A stretch of 64,000 nt of DNA from Nicotiana tabacum (GCF_000715075.1 NC_134095.1:7488722-7552721); one strand, 5' to 3'. Numbered from the stretch's first letter, positions 1-12,585 are shown. Translations and numbers: made by a program. Notes: a model not told the origin generated them from the sequence alone.

Positions 1-2
1 AG

Positions 3-104
3 AAAGCTTCACTTCTTTGTGATCCTGAATCACACTATCGTTGGTCTTATATTCAATTGAAAAGGAATGAACAAAAAATGTACTCGCTTCCCTGTATCTG
101 TTGA
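3..104 (+). CDS. possible C-terminal exon, cut by window edge
   Basis: Frame 3 is open from the window edge for 33 codons and stops at TGA 102-104. The peptide begins KASLLCDPESHYRW and ends SLPCIC. The composition looks protein-like and the downstream 300 bp are AT-rich, as expected for a 3' UTR. I do not recognise the family. A chance open frame is equally possible because only 33 codons are visible. Confidence 0.2.
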   Translation, partial: KASLLCDPESHYRWSYIQLKRNEQKMYSLPCIC

Positions 105-398
105 CATCAGATCTTTCAATCAGGCTCCAAGAAATTTTTTTATCCCCACATGTGGTATGGAGTGTTTTGTACTGAAAAAGCATTAACTTATGGGTACTAG
201 AGTAGAGTAGGAATGGAGCTTTATAATAAGCTGCCCAACCTTCTCTCATATATATTTTGATTTTGATGCACCAAAACTAATTTGCTTTTAAACATAAACC
301 TAAATGTAATTTTTAAATTTGAATAATTTTGTCCCTAACCAAGTACAAAATTGGAACAATATGGCCTACTATGCCATGCGTTACAGTACACTTGATTA
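105..398. other. AT-rich non-coding flank of Copia-1
   Basis: No open frame of note. It may be the 3' UTR and downstream flank of the possible exon at 3-104. The last five bases (GATTA, 394-398) are the left target-site copy of the Copia-1 insertion. Confidence 0.4.
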
Positions 399-650
399 TG
401 TAGAAACTTAGTTATTTTGGAGAAGAGAATGTGCTTGTGTTCTGTGTATTACAGTGACTACATTAAGCGTATATTTATACGCATAAACAGATGTCTGCCT
501 AGATGTTCTACTCTTCCTAGGATACATTGAGTTCTACTCTACCTCAAATACAATAAGATCTTGTATAAAGATCTTGTATCTTTATCAATATCAATTAATA
601 ACTAACTGGATAGGAACATATATTTCTAACTCTTACCCATATCTTAAACA
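399..650 (-). repeat. Copia-1 left (3') LTR
   Basis: 252 bp, TGTAGAAACT to CTTAAACA on the plus strand, matched by 5072-5309. It contains a 13-bp duplication (GATCTTGTATAAA repeated as GATCTTGTAT) absent from the other LTR, which explains most of the length difference. Confidence 0.93.
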
Positions 651-3618
651 CTTCCCCTCAAGCTAGTGAGGGGTGTTTTCACTACTCCTAGCTTGCCTCG
701 AAAAGCAGTGTATTGATCCTTTGGAAGGGCCTTTGTATGGATATTAGCAAGCTGATCTTCGGATCGCACAACCTGAGTAACATGTTTCCCTTGTGCCACA
801 TTTTCTCTCACAAAATGATAATCAAGTTCTACATGCTTAGTCCTAGCATGCATGACAGGATTTGTAGTCATGTAAAGAGCATTGAGATTGTCACAGAATA
901 GTGTTGGAGGTATTTTCAAGTATATGCCAATATAATGTAGGATATAAGTGATCCATGTTAACTCAACTGTAGTGGAAGCTATGCTCTATATTCAGCTTCT
1001 GCAGTAGACCTAGCTATTGTATGTTGCTTTCTTGAAAACCATGAAATGCAGTTTGCTCCTAGGTAGATAGTGTAGCTTGTAGTTGATCTCATTGTTAAGG
1101 AACAACCAACCCAATCTGCATCGGAACAATCATATAATTTGGGAGATGATTGTTGTACAAATCTCAAACCATAGTCCAATGTACCCTTGATATATCTAAG
1201 TATCATTTTTACTCCATGTAAATGTACTTCATTGTGCTTCTGCATAAATTGACTAGCCAGATTTATTGCATTTGTTATATCTGGTCTATTAAGTGTAAGA
1301 TACTGCATACTACCAACAATGCTTATGTAGAGTGATAGATCAACTTGATTCCTAACTGCTTCCTGCAGTCCATGTTTTTGAGCTAAGGGTGTCTTCATTT
1401 CCCTGACATATAACATATCAGTTTTCTTCAACAAGTCAGTTGCATACTTGCTTTGGTTTAGATAAATACCACATGTGAAGTATGTAACTTCAATGCCTAA
1501 GAAAAAAATTCAAGGAACCAAGATCCTTTATAGCAAACTCTCTTCCAAGCTGCTGAATTATATTAGATATAAGCTTAGAGTTATTTCCTGTTACAATGAT
1601 ATCATCTACATAAAGAAGTAGAAGTATTATCCCCTTCTTGCAGTGTAGAATAAATAGAGAAGAATCTGCTCGATTGCACTTAAAACCAAAGTGAAGAAGA
1701 TACAGACTAAACTTCTCAAACCAGGCTCTAAGTGCATGTTTCAATCTGTATAATGCTTTCTTTAATAGGCACACATGATCTGGATATTTGGGATCAATGA
1801 ATCTTGGAGGTTGGGAGATATAAACTTCCCCTTGTAAGGAGCCACGAAGAAATGCATTCTTTACATCTAGTTGTCTTATAGGCCAACATAGTGACACGAC
1901 AATTGACAAAATAACTCTTATTGTGGTGGCTTTAATAACTGGACTAAAAGTTTCCTCAAAATCTACTCCTTCAAGTTGAGAATACCCCTTTGCATCTAGT
2001 CTACCTTTATATCTTTCTATATCTTCATCTGGTTTTATATTTCTTCTAAACACCCATTTAGAGCCTACTACATTCATACCTGCATTCTTGGGAACAAGTG
2101 TCCAGGTTTTATTTCTATTAAGTGCATCTAATTCTTCTTACATTGCTGCTCTCCAATAAGGGATAGACAGTGCTTCATTTACTAATTTTGGTTCCACAAC
2201 ACCTCCTTCTGCTGCAGCTAATGAGATATGGGAAGTTGGCAATGTTCTTGTTTGTATCTGGTTACCATAAAATGACCTTTCTCTTCCTTTGATTGATCCT
2301 GCTGGGGAATTGTAGCATTCTTAGTTGATTGATTCTCAAAGAAATGTGAGAGATCCACCTCAAGTTGAATGCCTTGTTGAGCTTCCACAAAAAACATCCT
2401 AAGTTCTTCCTTGGGACCAGAACTGGTTTCAGCATCACCAACTTGTTCTTTTATAGAAATAACATCACAATCTTCATTTGAAAAAGCATCACGTTCTTGT
2501 TCTTGAACATCACCATGCTCATCATTTTCATTATCTTGAGTCTGAACGATATCTACATATTCAAGATCTATATCTACAATTGAAGGTGAAGAATGTGTTG
2601 CCTGATTATCGAATAGCACTTCCCCTGAAGGCTGAGATGGTGTCACTGCAATATCTAAATTTGGAGAAACATCAGAGTTAGAAGCCTTAGAGAAAAACTC
2701 AAAATATGTTGTCAGATGACTGGAATCAGCTGTGCTACCTCCTTGTTTGTCCATCTGAGCATAGGGTAGTGTTTGTTCATCAAAGATAACATGCTTGGAC
2801 ACATAAACTCTCCTGCTAGCTGGATGATAACACCTATAGCCCTTGTGAAGACTATTATAACCAATGAACACACAAGGATATGTCTTGGGTGAAAACTTAT
2901 TTTTGCCTTTCAAATATAGAAAGCATCTACAACCAAATACCTTCAAACTATTATTGTTTGGAAGTTCATCAAATAATTTGAAGAATGGTGTCTGCATTTT
3001 GAGCACAGAGGATGGCAATTTGTTTATCAGATAGACTATAGTTAAAAAGGCTTCAACCCAAAGAAATAGAGGTAATTTGGCATGAAATGGCATTGTCAAA
3101 CCAGTCTCTACTACGTGTCCGTGCTTTCTTTCTGCAATGTCATTTTGTTCAGGTGTATTTGGACATAAAATGCGCTTCACAATACCACAATTGTCCAAAT
3201 GTTTAATGAAATCAGTTTTACAAAATTCTCCTCTACCATCACACTGGAAAATCTTTATGTTCCTTGAGAATTGGTTTTCTGCCATTTTTTGGAACTTAAG
3301 AAATATTTCAAAAAATTCAGACTTGGTTCTCAAGGGATAAATCCAGGTATACTTGGTATTATCATCAACAAAAATAACATAATACTTCATATGTTTGGAT
3401 GATTCATTAGGAGCAGGACCCCATAAGTCACAATAAATTTTCAATAAAGGTTCTTTCTCAATCTTATTTCTTGAATCAAATGACAATTTACAGCTTTTTC
3501 CTAGTTGACAGCTAACACATACAATAGGATTCTTATTCCAACTATTAACATTAATGCACTTATAGTTATTTAAAACTTTCACTGATCTAAGGTTTGGAAG
3601 TCCAAGTCTTGTGTGCAA
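644..3618 (-). pseudogene. Copia-1 pol: integrase, reverse transcriptase, RNase H (broken)
   Basis: Three blocks lie on the minus strand. Integrase (3618-2218) has the pre-integrase LHxRLG-like start, a CX2C pair, DLWGP, DGRGEF (usually D-N/G-G-G-E-F) and the catalytic E in PEQNDIAERKH, followed by the Copia-specific FGCRCF region. Reverse transcriptase (2077-1490) has WVFRRN, LDVKNAFLRG and the catalytic YVDDI box. RNase H (1434-644) has DADWVGC, RSTAEAEYRA, the FCDN box and HARTKHVELDYHFVRE. Frames are broken between integrase and RT (in-frame TAA near 2140), after FFLRH at 1490, and by a stop after AEYRA near 979. The protein cannot be made in one piece. Confidence 0.92.
651..661 (-). promoter_or_regulatory. 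Copia-1 polypurine tract
   Basis: The minus strand reads TTGAGGGGAAG directly before the 3' LTR start TGTTTAAG. This is the plus-strand priming site for reverse transcription. It immediately follows the end of the pol reading frame. Confidence 0.85.
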
Positions 3619-3825
3619 GATACAATCTAAATCCTTTCAACTTTGTATTGCTGCCAAAGCCTACAAATTGTTGTCCTCAAATGCATACAGTTCATTCTTT
3701 TTAGATCCCTTGGCCAGCAACATCCTTATTTTCTTATCATTTACAACAAAATCAGAATCAGAAAACTCAATTGTCTAGGCATTGTCCTTTGTTAGCTTAC
3801 TAACTGAGATAAGATTCTTCTTAAG

Positions 3826-5018
3826 TTAAGGTACTACAAGCATTTCATTTATTTTTAATCCAGATATTTTTGTACTTCCAACATGTGTTATACCAAGTTC
3901 TGAGCCATTTCCTACTACAATTCTGTCCTTTCCTTTATAACTTTTGAATTTTGACAGATTACATGTGGAGTTTGTCATCTGAGTGGTTACACCTAGATCA
4001 ACATACATGTTCTCATCTCGATCTTTCTCAATTTGCAGGTTCATTGTTGCAAGGGCTTGAGGAAGGTCTTCTGCTGCATGACAAGAGAAATCCCACTTGT
4101 AGAAACACTTAAGAGTCGTATGATTGTTCCTTCCACATATATGACAAGCTGTAGTCTCCTTAATTTTCTGTTGGTTTTGATTTTGAGCAGCCTGAGTGCC
4201 TTGAGAATTTCCTTGATCAGCACGTCGAAAACCTCTTCTCCTGGATGAAAAATTCTGATTTCCTCTTCTCTGTGAGAAACCTCCACGACCTCTCTTTCCA
4301 TTTGCTCTTTGCACTTGAAAATCCATGTTGTAGTTTATCTGTTGATTATCTTCTTCATATTCCCTCATATTAAATCTTCTCATAGCATTTACAAATTAAT
4401 TCAAAGTGGGATAAGGAGCTTTGCCTAACATCACAGTCCTAAAAGTATTATATTTAGGACCTAATCCTCCAGCAAAGTTAATTACATTGTTGTCCTCGTC
4501 CATAGGCTTGTGTATGGCTGCTAAACCATCACAGATGCTCTTGAACTCCTTCAAATATTCATCAGTTGTTCTGGAACCAAGTTTGAGGTTCTGCAACTGT
4601 TGTTTAAGTTGAAATTCCTTATCTTTTGTTGCCTGAAGATATGTTCCTCAATGTTGTCCCACATTTCCTTTGCTGAGGAACATCCAACAATCAGGTACAT
4701 ACTTTCTTCTATCATTGTACTTGAGATCCAACTTCGCAGCAAGACATACTTTTCCTCCCAAGCATTCATCATTTCTACAATTTCAGTAGTGGTTGATCCT
4801 CCACCCACAGTCACAACAATGCATGACTCTACTTTACCTTCTTTGATGAAACTAGTTAGTTTCATGGCTTGAATCAATTGCAACATTTGGGTGCACCAAA
4901 TCAAATAGTTTGATGGCTTCAACTTGATTGGGCATGAGACAATGAGGTGGTGAAGTGAGGCAGTTGGGAGTGTGGTTGCTGGGGTTGGTGTTTGGCTTGA
5001 TGAAGATGAGTTTGTCAT
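3826..5018 (-). pseudogene. Copia-1 gag and protease start (broken)
   Basis: The reading frame starts at ATG 5018 (MTNSSSSS...), 54 bp from the 5' LTR. It includes the UBN2-type gag core (LIWCTQMLQLI, WEEKYVLLRSWI) and a CHICGRNNHTTLKC zinc knuckle (CX2CX4HX4C). The protease active site is YVDLGVT where DSGAT is usual, so the catalytic triplet is mutated. A frameshift near 4590 and a TAA near 4393 split gag into three pieces. Spacing to the integrase at 3618 also contains stops. Confidence 0.88.
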
Positions 5019-5058
5019 TTTTTTAGATCTGGAGTAGAGTTGCGCAATGGAGAGCTAA

Positions 5059-5071
5059 AGCTCTGATACTA
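5059..5071 (-). promoter_or_regulatory. Copia-1 primer-binding site (tRNA-iMet type)
   Basis: The minus strand next to the 5' LTR reads TAGTATCAGAGCT, one base off the initiator-Met primer site TGGTATCAGAGC. It directly abuts the LTR end. Confidence 0.8.
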
Positions 5072-5309
5072 TGTAGAAATTTAGTTATTTTGGAGAAGAG
5101 AATAGGCTTGTATTCTGTGTATTACAGTGAGTACATTAAGTGTATATTTATACGCACAAATAGATGACTCCTAGATGTTCTACTCTTCCTAGGATACATT
5201 GAGTTCTACTCTACCTCAAATACAATAAGATCTTGTATCTTTATCAATATCAATTAATAACTAATTAGATAGGAACATATATTTCTAACTCTTATCCATA
5301 CCTTCAACA
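5072..5309 (-). repeat. Copia-1 right (5') LTR
   Basis: 238 bp, TGTAGAAATT to CTTCAACA, colinear with 399-650. I count about 16 differences by eye besides the 13-bp indel. Confidence 0.93.
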
Positions 5310-6893
5310 GATTGAACTTTGGGAAATATCTATCTCCGGGAGGAGGAGAAGAATATATGGAATGATTTTAAAGAGTAAGGATAAGATGATTTCTTTCATT
5401 TGTCAAAGTTTTTCTGGATAGTAGATACTCGATAGAATAGTCTAAGTGTACATGAGCTGGCCGAAAACCACCGGGGGCAGATGTAGTGTTTTATCGACGA
5501 GATCAATTAAACCCATAAGTTTTGATGCGGAATAAAACTTTATACGTATTAATTTATTAAAATTGTAAAAATAATTGAGAAAAACCCATAACTTTAAAAT
5601 TATAATATGTTCAATGCTAAAAACATTAAAAATTGAACTCATAAGGTTTAAATGCTAGATCCGTCTCTGCAAACCACTATTCTAAAAAACTTATAATATT
5701 ACATAAAAAATAATTCCAACTCTACCTTATGTCACGCATCCTGCCATCCAAACTATATTCACCGCACACCTCACCCATAAGAAAATTTAGAAATTAAAAA
5801 GAAAAATAAAGGTGCTAGGATGTCATTGCGATTTCATAGGCATTTGGTAGCTAGAAACAACCTAGGCGAAAAAGATTGGAAAGTACCATATAACTAGGTT
5901 TGCAGGTAGTGTTGAATGATGAAATGTCCCCTCCATTTATTTACTTTCCAAGATTGTGTGGAACGACAACACTGTCCTACCATAATCAACCAACAGTTAA
6001 AAAAAGCCATTGCACATGCTCTCTTTTCTCATTATTTTACCCAAAACTACCTGAACAGTAAAGTTTCCTCCTATCAAATCTTCCTTCATATAGGACTATA
6101 TATTAGTCTATGACCTATCAGCACCTTCACTAACTTTGCAGTTTTTGCTATCGTACGACTCCCTAAATCTCTACGTGGCAGTATATTATGGGTTTTATAA
6201 ATACAGTAGGACCCCACTGTACTTCTATATGTGGAGAAATTACAGTGACCTATATATTGCTCTCTGCCGAAAGGGACAAGAGAAATATGATTCTTTTTAT
6301 ACGTGGCAGGTGATTAGCGATTCCTAGTATTTGGTGTCAGAATATGATTTTGTATACGTGTCGATTTGTCCCAAGGCAGTTAACTAGACCCTTGAATTTG
6401 ACGGCTCAAAATTTTAGGAAAAGAAAATCCTAAATCATGCATCAATGGGGTTGTAAGAATCATTAATAATTTCGTTCAAAGCCCGTTCGTTTTCCTATTT
6501 TGGCAAATGAGTTATGTCCTTTGTGTATATGCGTGTTTAATCCATTTTGGTGTCCACGTTGTCAAGAAGTCCTTTTGAGGTGAAACAATATGTATAGCAT
6601 GACGTTGTATAGCATTTCATGAATTTATATAATTAAATTAACGGAGAATGATGCAATTTACACCTTTATTATTTTTTATTGCTTAAATGCATGCCTGCTA
6701 TAATATTCGACATAATTTATCTTTACCGTTAGGCAAAAATTTTATATTTACCCTTAGTTTAACCGGTTGGACACACGTGGAACCACTAAAACAAAGAAGC
6801 CAATTCAGAATTAACAAAGCCCCAACTATATAAACCATGACCCGGTCGGACCAACCTTTTACCTTCCTAAAAAGAGTCATTTTTTTAACAACT
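5310..6893. other. AT-rich intergenic spacer between Copia-1 and Copia-2
   Basis: Both strands were read. There are only short chance frames, no recognisable protein, tRNA or transposon end. A weak direct repeat, TTTTTATACGTGGCAGG and TTTTGTATACGTGTCG, sits near 6295-6360. CAACT at 6889-6893 is the left target copy of Copia-2. Confidence 0.6.
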
Positions 6894-7077
6894 TGTTATA
6901 AAGCAATAAAAAAAGAAGAACAATATTGTAGAGAAAGAGAGAGTAATTCTTATTGAATTTTGGGATGATTTACAATGGGGTAAGACCCCTCTATTTATAG
7001 GAGAAAAATGACTTAGCCATAAAGTAAAACTCTCTACAAGATAAACATTCACTCTAAATAGAATTCTATTCATAACA
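6894..7077 (-). repeat. Copia-2 left (3') LTR
   Basis: 184 bp, TGTTATAAAG to TTCATAACA, the same length as the right copy. The plus strand shows CTCTATTTATAGG, a possible TATA region read on the minus strand as CCTATAAATAGAG. Confidence 0.94.
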
Positions 7078-7087
7078 CTCCCCCTTG
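7078..7087 (-). promoter_or_regulatory. Copia-2 polypurine tract
   Basis: The minus strand reads CAAGGGGGAG immediately before the LTR start TGTTATG. Confidence 0.85.
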
Positions 7088-7300
7088 AATGTCTACTCGA
7101 TAGGTAATGTGCCTCATTAAAACCTTAACTAAAATAAAACCCAATGGGAAAAAAATTCTAGAAAAGGAAAAAGAGTACACATGTTTAATAATACACCTTT
7201 TTGGGTGCCTCGTTAAAAATCTTGCAAGAAAAACCCAGTGGGACAAAACCTTGTAAGGGAAAAAGAGTGCAACGCGCATTAACTCCCCCTGATGAGAGCA

Positions 7301-10300
7301 TCAATTCACATCCTTGAGCGAGAGCATCCCGATTTTGTACACTAGCTTCTTGAAGGTTGACGTTGGTAGAGATTTTGTGAACAAATCAGCCATATTATCA
7401 CTTGAACGAATCTGTTGCACATTGATATCACCATTCTTTTGAAGATCATGTGTGAAAAATAACTTTGGTGAAATGTGCTTTGTTCTATCTCCTTTTATGA
7501 ATCCTCCCTTCAATTGAGCTATGCATGCTGCATTATCTTCATACAAAATTGTGGGTAACTTGTCACATTTCAAACCACATTTGTCTCGAATAAGATGTAT
7601 TATAGACCTCAACCACACACACTCTCGACTTGCTTCATGAATAACAATTATCTCAGCATGATTAGATGAAGTAGCCACAATTGATTGCTTAGTCGATCGC
7701 CAATATATGGCAGTGCCTCCACAGGTAAATACATAACCTGTTTGAGATCGAGCATTGTGTGGGTCAGATAAATACCCAACATCAGCATAACCAACCAGAT
7801 CGGGATTGCAATTGTTGCCATAAAATAAGCCCATATCGGTAGTCCCTTTTAGATACCGCAATATATTTTTGATTCCAATCTAATGTCTCCTTGTAGGAGC
7901 AGAGCTATATCTTGCTAAGACATTAACTGAAAAAGTTATGTCATGCCTTGTAATATTAGCAAGATACATTAGTGCACCAATTGCACTAAGATATGGTACT
8001 TCAGGACCAAGTAGCTCTTCATTCTCTTCTTGAGGCCCGAATGGATCCTTATTCACATCAAGTGATCGAACAACCATCAGAGTACTTAATGGATGTGCTA
8101 CATCTATGTAAAATCGTTTCAACACCTTTTCTATGTAGGTAGATTGATGAATAAAAATTCCGTTTGCCAAATGTTCAATTTGCAAACCAAGACATAATTT
8201 TGTCTTTCCGAGATCTTTCATCTCGAATTCCTTCTTTAAATAATCAATTGCCTTTTGGAGTTCTATAAGAGTTCCAATAAGGTTTATGTCATCAACATAT
8301 ACAGCAAGTACAACAAATTCCGATGTTGTTTTCTTTATAAAAACACATGGACAAATGACATCATTTATATAACATTTCTTTAATAAATACTCACTAAGAT
8401 GATTATACCACATTCATCCTAATTGTTTTAGACCATACAAAGATCTTTGCAATTTGATTGAAAATATTTCCCGGGATTTTGAATTATTTGCGTTAGGCAT
8501 TTTAAATCCCTCGGGAATTTTTATGTATATCTCATTATCAAGTGAGCCATAAAGGTAGGCGGTAACCACATCTATTAAATGAATGTCAAGCTTTTCATGG
8601 ACAACAAAACTAATGAGATAACGGAACGTTATAGCATCCATAACGAGTGAATATGTCTCTTCATAATCGACACCAGGCCTTTGTGAAAATCTTTGTGCGA
8701 CAAGGCGTGCCTTATATCTTTGTATCTCGTTTTTCTCATTTCACTTGCGTAAAAAGACCCATTTATAGCCAACAGGCTTAACACCATTAGGTGTTTGGAC
8801 TACAGGCCAAAAAAATTCACGTTTTGCAAGTGAATTCAACTCTAATTGGATTGCTTCTTACCATTTTGGCCAATCAAGTCTTTGTCGACATTCTCCAACA
8901 GATTGAGGTTCAAGATCCTCACTTTCTTGCATAATTTTAGATGCAACATTATATGCAAAGACGTAATCCACCACTATATCCACTCGATTCAAATTTGTCT
9001 CAATATTGATTGGATTTATTGATAGTTCCTTATTTTCTTGAGTCCCGGGCTCAGTGGATTCCTCATGAATCTCAAAATTTATTAAATTGTGGATTTCTTC
9101 ATGAGATTATTTCGTAGTGTCATTTTGATCATTTATTTTCCTTTTTCTAGGATTTCGATCTTTGGAACCTAATGATCTGCCACGTTTTAGGCATGCTTTT
9201 GACTCATTAGCTATGACACTAGAAGATTGTCCAATTGGGACATCAATACGGATTGGAACATTCTCTGCAGGGATATGTGATTTTATTATCCTTTTCAAAT
9301 CCGTAAATGCGTCTGGCATTTGATTTGCGATTCTTTGCAAATGGATAATCTTTTGCACCTCTTTTTCACAAATAGAGGCACGTGGATCAAGATGAGATAA
9401 TGATGGATTTTCCCACAAAATTTCTCGTTTGGTTTCACCAACTTTTCCCCCTAATTTTGGGAAAAATGTCTCATCGAATCGACAGTGTGCAAATCGTGCA
9501 GTAAACAAATCCCCCGTCAATGTTTCTAGGTAGCGAATGATGGAGGTCGATTCAAACCCAATATATATTCCTAACCTTCTTTGCGGACCCATTTTGGTGC
9601 GATATGGCGGTGCTACAGGCACATATACTGCGCATCCAAAAATTCTTAAATGGGATATATTAGGTTCATGACCCAAAACTAATTGCAACGGGGAATATTT
9701 ATGATAATTTGTCGGTCTAAGACGAACTAGCATTGTTGCATGCAAAATGGCGTGACCCCAAATAGAAGTGGGCAGCCTCGTTTTCATGAGTAACGATCTT
9801 GCTATTAATTGCAGACGTTTAATTAAAGACTCTGCAAGACCATTTTGAGCATGAACATGAGCTACAGGATGTTCCACTTTTATCCCAATTGATAAGCAAT
9901 AATCGTTAAATGTTTGGGATAAAAATTCAGCAACATTATCAAGTCTAATAGACTTAATTGGATTATCGGAAAATTGTGCCCGTAATCGAATTATTTTTGC
10001 CATTAATTTTGGAAACGCGTGGTTGCGAGATGACAATAGGCACACATGGGACCATCTAGAAGATGCGTCTATTAAGACCATAAAATATCTAAACGACCCA
10101 CTAGGTGGGTGAATAGGTCCACAAATATCCCTTTGTATACGTTCCAAAAACGCAGGGGACTCAATTCCAACCTTTGTTGGTGATGGTCTAATAGTTAACT
10201 TGCCTTGATAACAAGAAGTGCAAGAAAATTCATCATTTAAAAGAATCTTTAAATTCTTTAATAGATGCCCATTTGAGTTTTTTTTTAATTTGTCTCATCA

Positions 10301-10832
10301 TAATCGATCCAGGGTGTCCCAATCGATCATGTCAAAGTACAAAAGTATTGGAATTAGTAACCTTTTGGTTTACAATATAATGTGCGTCAATTGCACTAAT
10401 TATTGTCCAATACAAGCCACAAGATAAAGATGAGAACTTCTTAATAACCCTCTTTTGGCCACAGACATTCTTGGTAATGATGAGATATTCAATATTATTC
10501 TCATCTATTGTCTCAATATGATATCTATTTCGACGGATATCTTTAAAACTCAACAAGTTACTCTTGGACTTGGAGGAGAACATTGCATTCTCTATGATAA
10601 GTATTGTTCCCTTAGGCAGAGTTATAATAGCTCTTCCAGAGCCTTCAATTAATTTACTACTACCAGAAATTGTAGTAACATCTGCCTTACACATATTTAA
10701 ATGAGAGAAATATTTCTTCTCTTTGAATATTGTATGTGTCGTATATGAATCAATTAAATAAATATTTTTACAATTGAACTTTGATCCAAGTTTGCGATGT
10801 GAGATATCCATATTTGCTTCCCAAATAATCAA
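7301..10832 (-). pseudogene. Copia-2 pol: protease remnant, integrase, RT, RNase H
   Basis: Protease region (10832-10332): LIDSYTTHTIF where LVDS(G/A)TTHT is usual. Integrase (10147-9107): DICGPI, RLDNVAEF (D then F-box) and the catalytic E in NGLAESLIKR, then FGCAVYVPV. RT: DVVTAYLYGSLD (8641-8414) and AVYVDDINLIGT (8413-7880). RNase H (7861-7301): YADVGYLSDP, STKQSIVATSSNHAEI, LYEDNAACI, HISPKLFFTHDL, then the RSSDNMADLFTKSLP tail. Stops at about 9107, 8642 and 7880 break the frame. The region around 8640-9100 still reads as the RT N-terminus between stops. Coding for transposition only, no host role. Confidence 0.9.
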
Positions 10833-10941
10833 TGCAATTAGTGTATGCCAAAGTTATAATGTAAAGGATATTGATATAAGAAAATCGACTTTTATAGTTG
10901 AACTATTATTTGTCTTATTAAGTTTCTGTAACTTATTATTC

Positions 10942-10973
10942 TTTAATACTCAAATTATAACTTGAGTATTAAA
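10942..10973. repeat. perfect 12-bp inverted repeat (hairpin)
   Basis: TTTAATACTCAA at 10942-10953 and its exact complement TTGAGTATTAAA at 10962-10973, with an 8-nt loop. It lies in the gag-less leader of Copia-2. Confidence 0.8.
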
Positions 10974-11195
10974 TAAGCCACTAATTAATGTATTATGGGT
11001 TTTGCCCATAAAGAAACGTATGTATGACAAATTCTTTTGAAATCACGCCAGTATATTGATAGCTCTAAAGAAAACGTACTAACCTTTGCTATACTCTCAA
11101 CAGTGCCAATTGGATCCATTTAGATTCATAGACTTTCTTTCATAAGCTTTTCTTAAGTAGGACATATTTGTAGACTGGTGGAACTCAATTGATTA

Positions 11196-11213
11196 GAGTT
11201 CGTGCTGATAACG
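11196..11213 (-). promoter_or_regulatory. Copia-2 primer-binding site region
   Basis: Next to the 5' LTR the minus strand reads CGTTATCAGCACGAACTC. The TTATCAGCACGA core is different from the tRNA-iMet site of Copia-1 and Copia-3, so another tRNA primer is implied. I cannot name it with certainty. Confidence 0.65.
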
Positions 11214-11397
11214 TGTAATAAAATAATAAAAGTAGAAGAACAATATTGCAGAGAAAGAGCGAGTAATTCTTATTGAATTTTGGGATGATTTACAATGGGG
11301 TAAGACCCCTCTATTTATAGGGGAGAAATAACTTAGCCACAAAGTAAAACTCTCTACAAGATGGACATTCACTCTAAATAGAATTCTATTCATAACA
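11214..11397 (-). repeat. Copia-2 right (5') LTR
   Basis: 184 bp, TGTAATAAAA to TTCATAACA, followed by CAACT, the right target-site copy. Confidence 0.94.
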
Positions 11398-12231
11398 CAA
11401 CTTAAATTTTTAGATAATGTGATCGTGTGAGATCAATATAGTATACGAATTTCCTAATATATTTAGAAAGAATTTCAGAAATAACAAAGTGCGGTCAAAG
11501 AAAACATCATGTTTGAGTTACGTTATATAAATTGGAACATATATGGAGTTGTGTGATTTAACATGAGAGAATAGTGGCCAAACCCTCAAATTTTGCGTTT
11601 AAAGTTTGGGATAAATTTTTCATTTCATTGTCATTGAGTTGAGATTTGGAGGTTGTGTTTTAGAGCTTGAAACTTTACACTGAATGGTGGTGCTCATCTA
11701 CAACTTTTTTTCTACATAAGCTCCTAGGAACACGATTTCGTTTTATTGTTTTTAGTATACCTCATTGGATACTTGGATTTTTCTAAAATAATCGTAAGGT
11801 GCGAGCTCTTTCCCTATGCACGGGGGCAGAAGGAATTCAAAAAATGTAAGGTATATATCAAGCAAACTCTTCCCATCAACCACTTGCAGATATAAAATTT
11901 GTGGAACTTTTAGGGTTTGTCTCTTAGCAGCCGACCACTGAAAACCATCAATATCTTTGGATCTAATAATGTAATTCTTCCCTTCACTTCATAGTTAGAA
12001 GGTTTATAGATTTCTATCCATCATATTTATTTATTCCCTTTTGGCATATTGAGGTTGCGATGGTTCAACCTTGGACCATTAAAGCACGTACTGCTTAAAG
12101 GATAAGTTTGTCCTTTTTTATTATTTCATTGCTATTCTTTACTACATATGTTATACTGTGAAATTATAAGCACACAAGTCTTCTATAGCAAGACTCATAA
12201 CTCAAACTAACTTCTCTTTTGCTGCATAAGT
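11398..12231. other. intergenic spacer between Copia-2 and Copia-3
   Basis: 834 bp with no convincing open frame or repeat end. TAAGT at 12227-12231 is the left target-site copy of Copia-3. Confidence 0.6.
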
Positions 12232-12585
12232 TGTTGCGGAAGCCAAATGTATATAGTGTGAATAAGTTACAATTACTATACCAAAAATTATGACAGCCAC
12301 CAAATAATAAATAAGACAATAAAGCAACAATAAAGGGAATACTAGAATTTACGAGGTTCGGCTAATTTTGCCTACTCCTCGGACACAACCAATATTTTAT
12401 TTCACTCCAAAAATACAAGTGAAATAATACTAAAGAGAGAAAATACAAATGCCTTAAACAGATGAGAAGGCAAATGAGAGGTATGTTTAAATCCTAAACA
12501 TTAGGCCTTCTTTTATAGGGGGAAAATCCCCCCCAAACTCAAGAGCTCACCGATGTGGGACAAAGGAATTTGCCAAACTTCAACA
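12232..12585 (-). repeat. Copia-3 left (3') LTR
   Basis: 354 bp, TGTTGCGGAAGC to ACTTCAACA. It differs from 16890-17241 at about 14 positions plus a 2-bp change in a C run. Confidence 0.95.

Larger units (their letters stand above)
399..5309 (-). mobile_element. Copia-1: Ty1/copia LTR retrotransposon (Ale/Retrofit-like)
   Basis: A full-length but dead Ty1/copia element of about 4.9 kb on the minus strand. LTRs of 252 and 238 bp start TG and end CA and are about 93 percent identical by eye. A polypurine tract lies inside the left LTR and a tRNA-iMet type primer site inside the right LTR. Flanks are GATTA (394-398) and GATTG (5310-5314), a 5-bp target duplication with one mismatch. Domain order read on the minus strand is gag, zinc knuckle, protease, integrase, RT, RNase H, which is the Copia order. 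The small size and RNase H motifs suggest the Ale/Retrofit lineage (inference). Confidence 0.93.
6894..11397 (-). mobile_element. Copia-2: Ty1/copia element lacking gag, TSD CAACT
   Basis: A 4504-bp minus-strand element with two 184-bp LTRs and a perfect 5-bp target duplication CAACT (6889-6893 and 11398-11402). By eye the LTRs differ at about 13 of 184 positions. The interior encodes remnants of protease, integrase, RT and RNase H in Copia order. Only about 380 bp separate the 5' LTR from the protease region, so gag is absent. It would need proteins from another element to move. The sublineage is uncertain. Confidence 0.93.
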
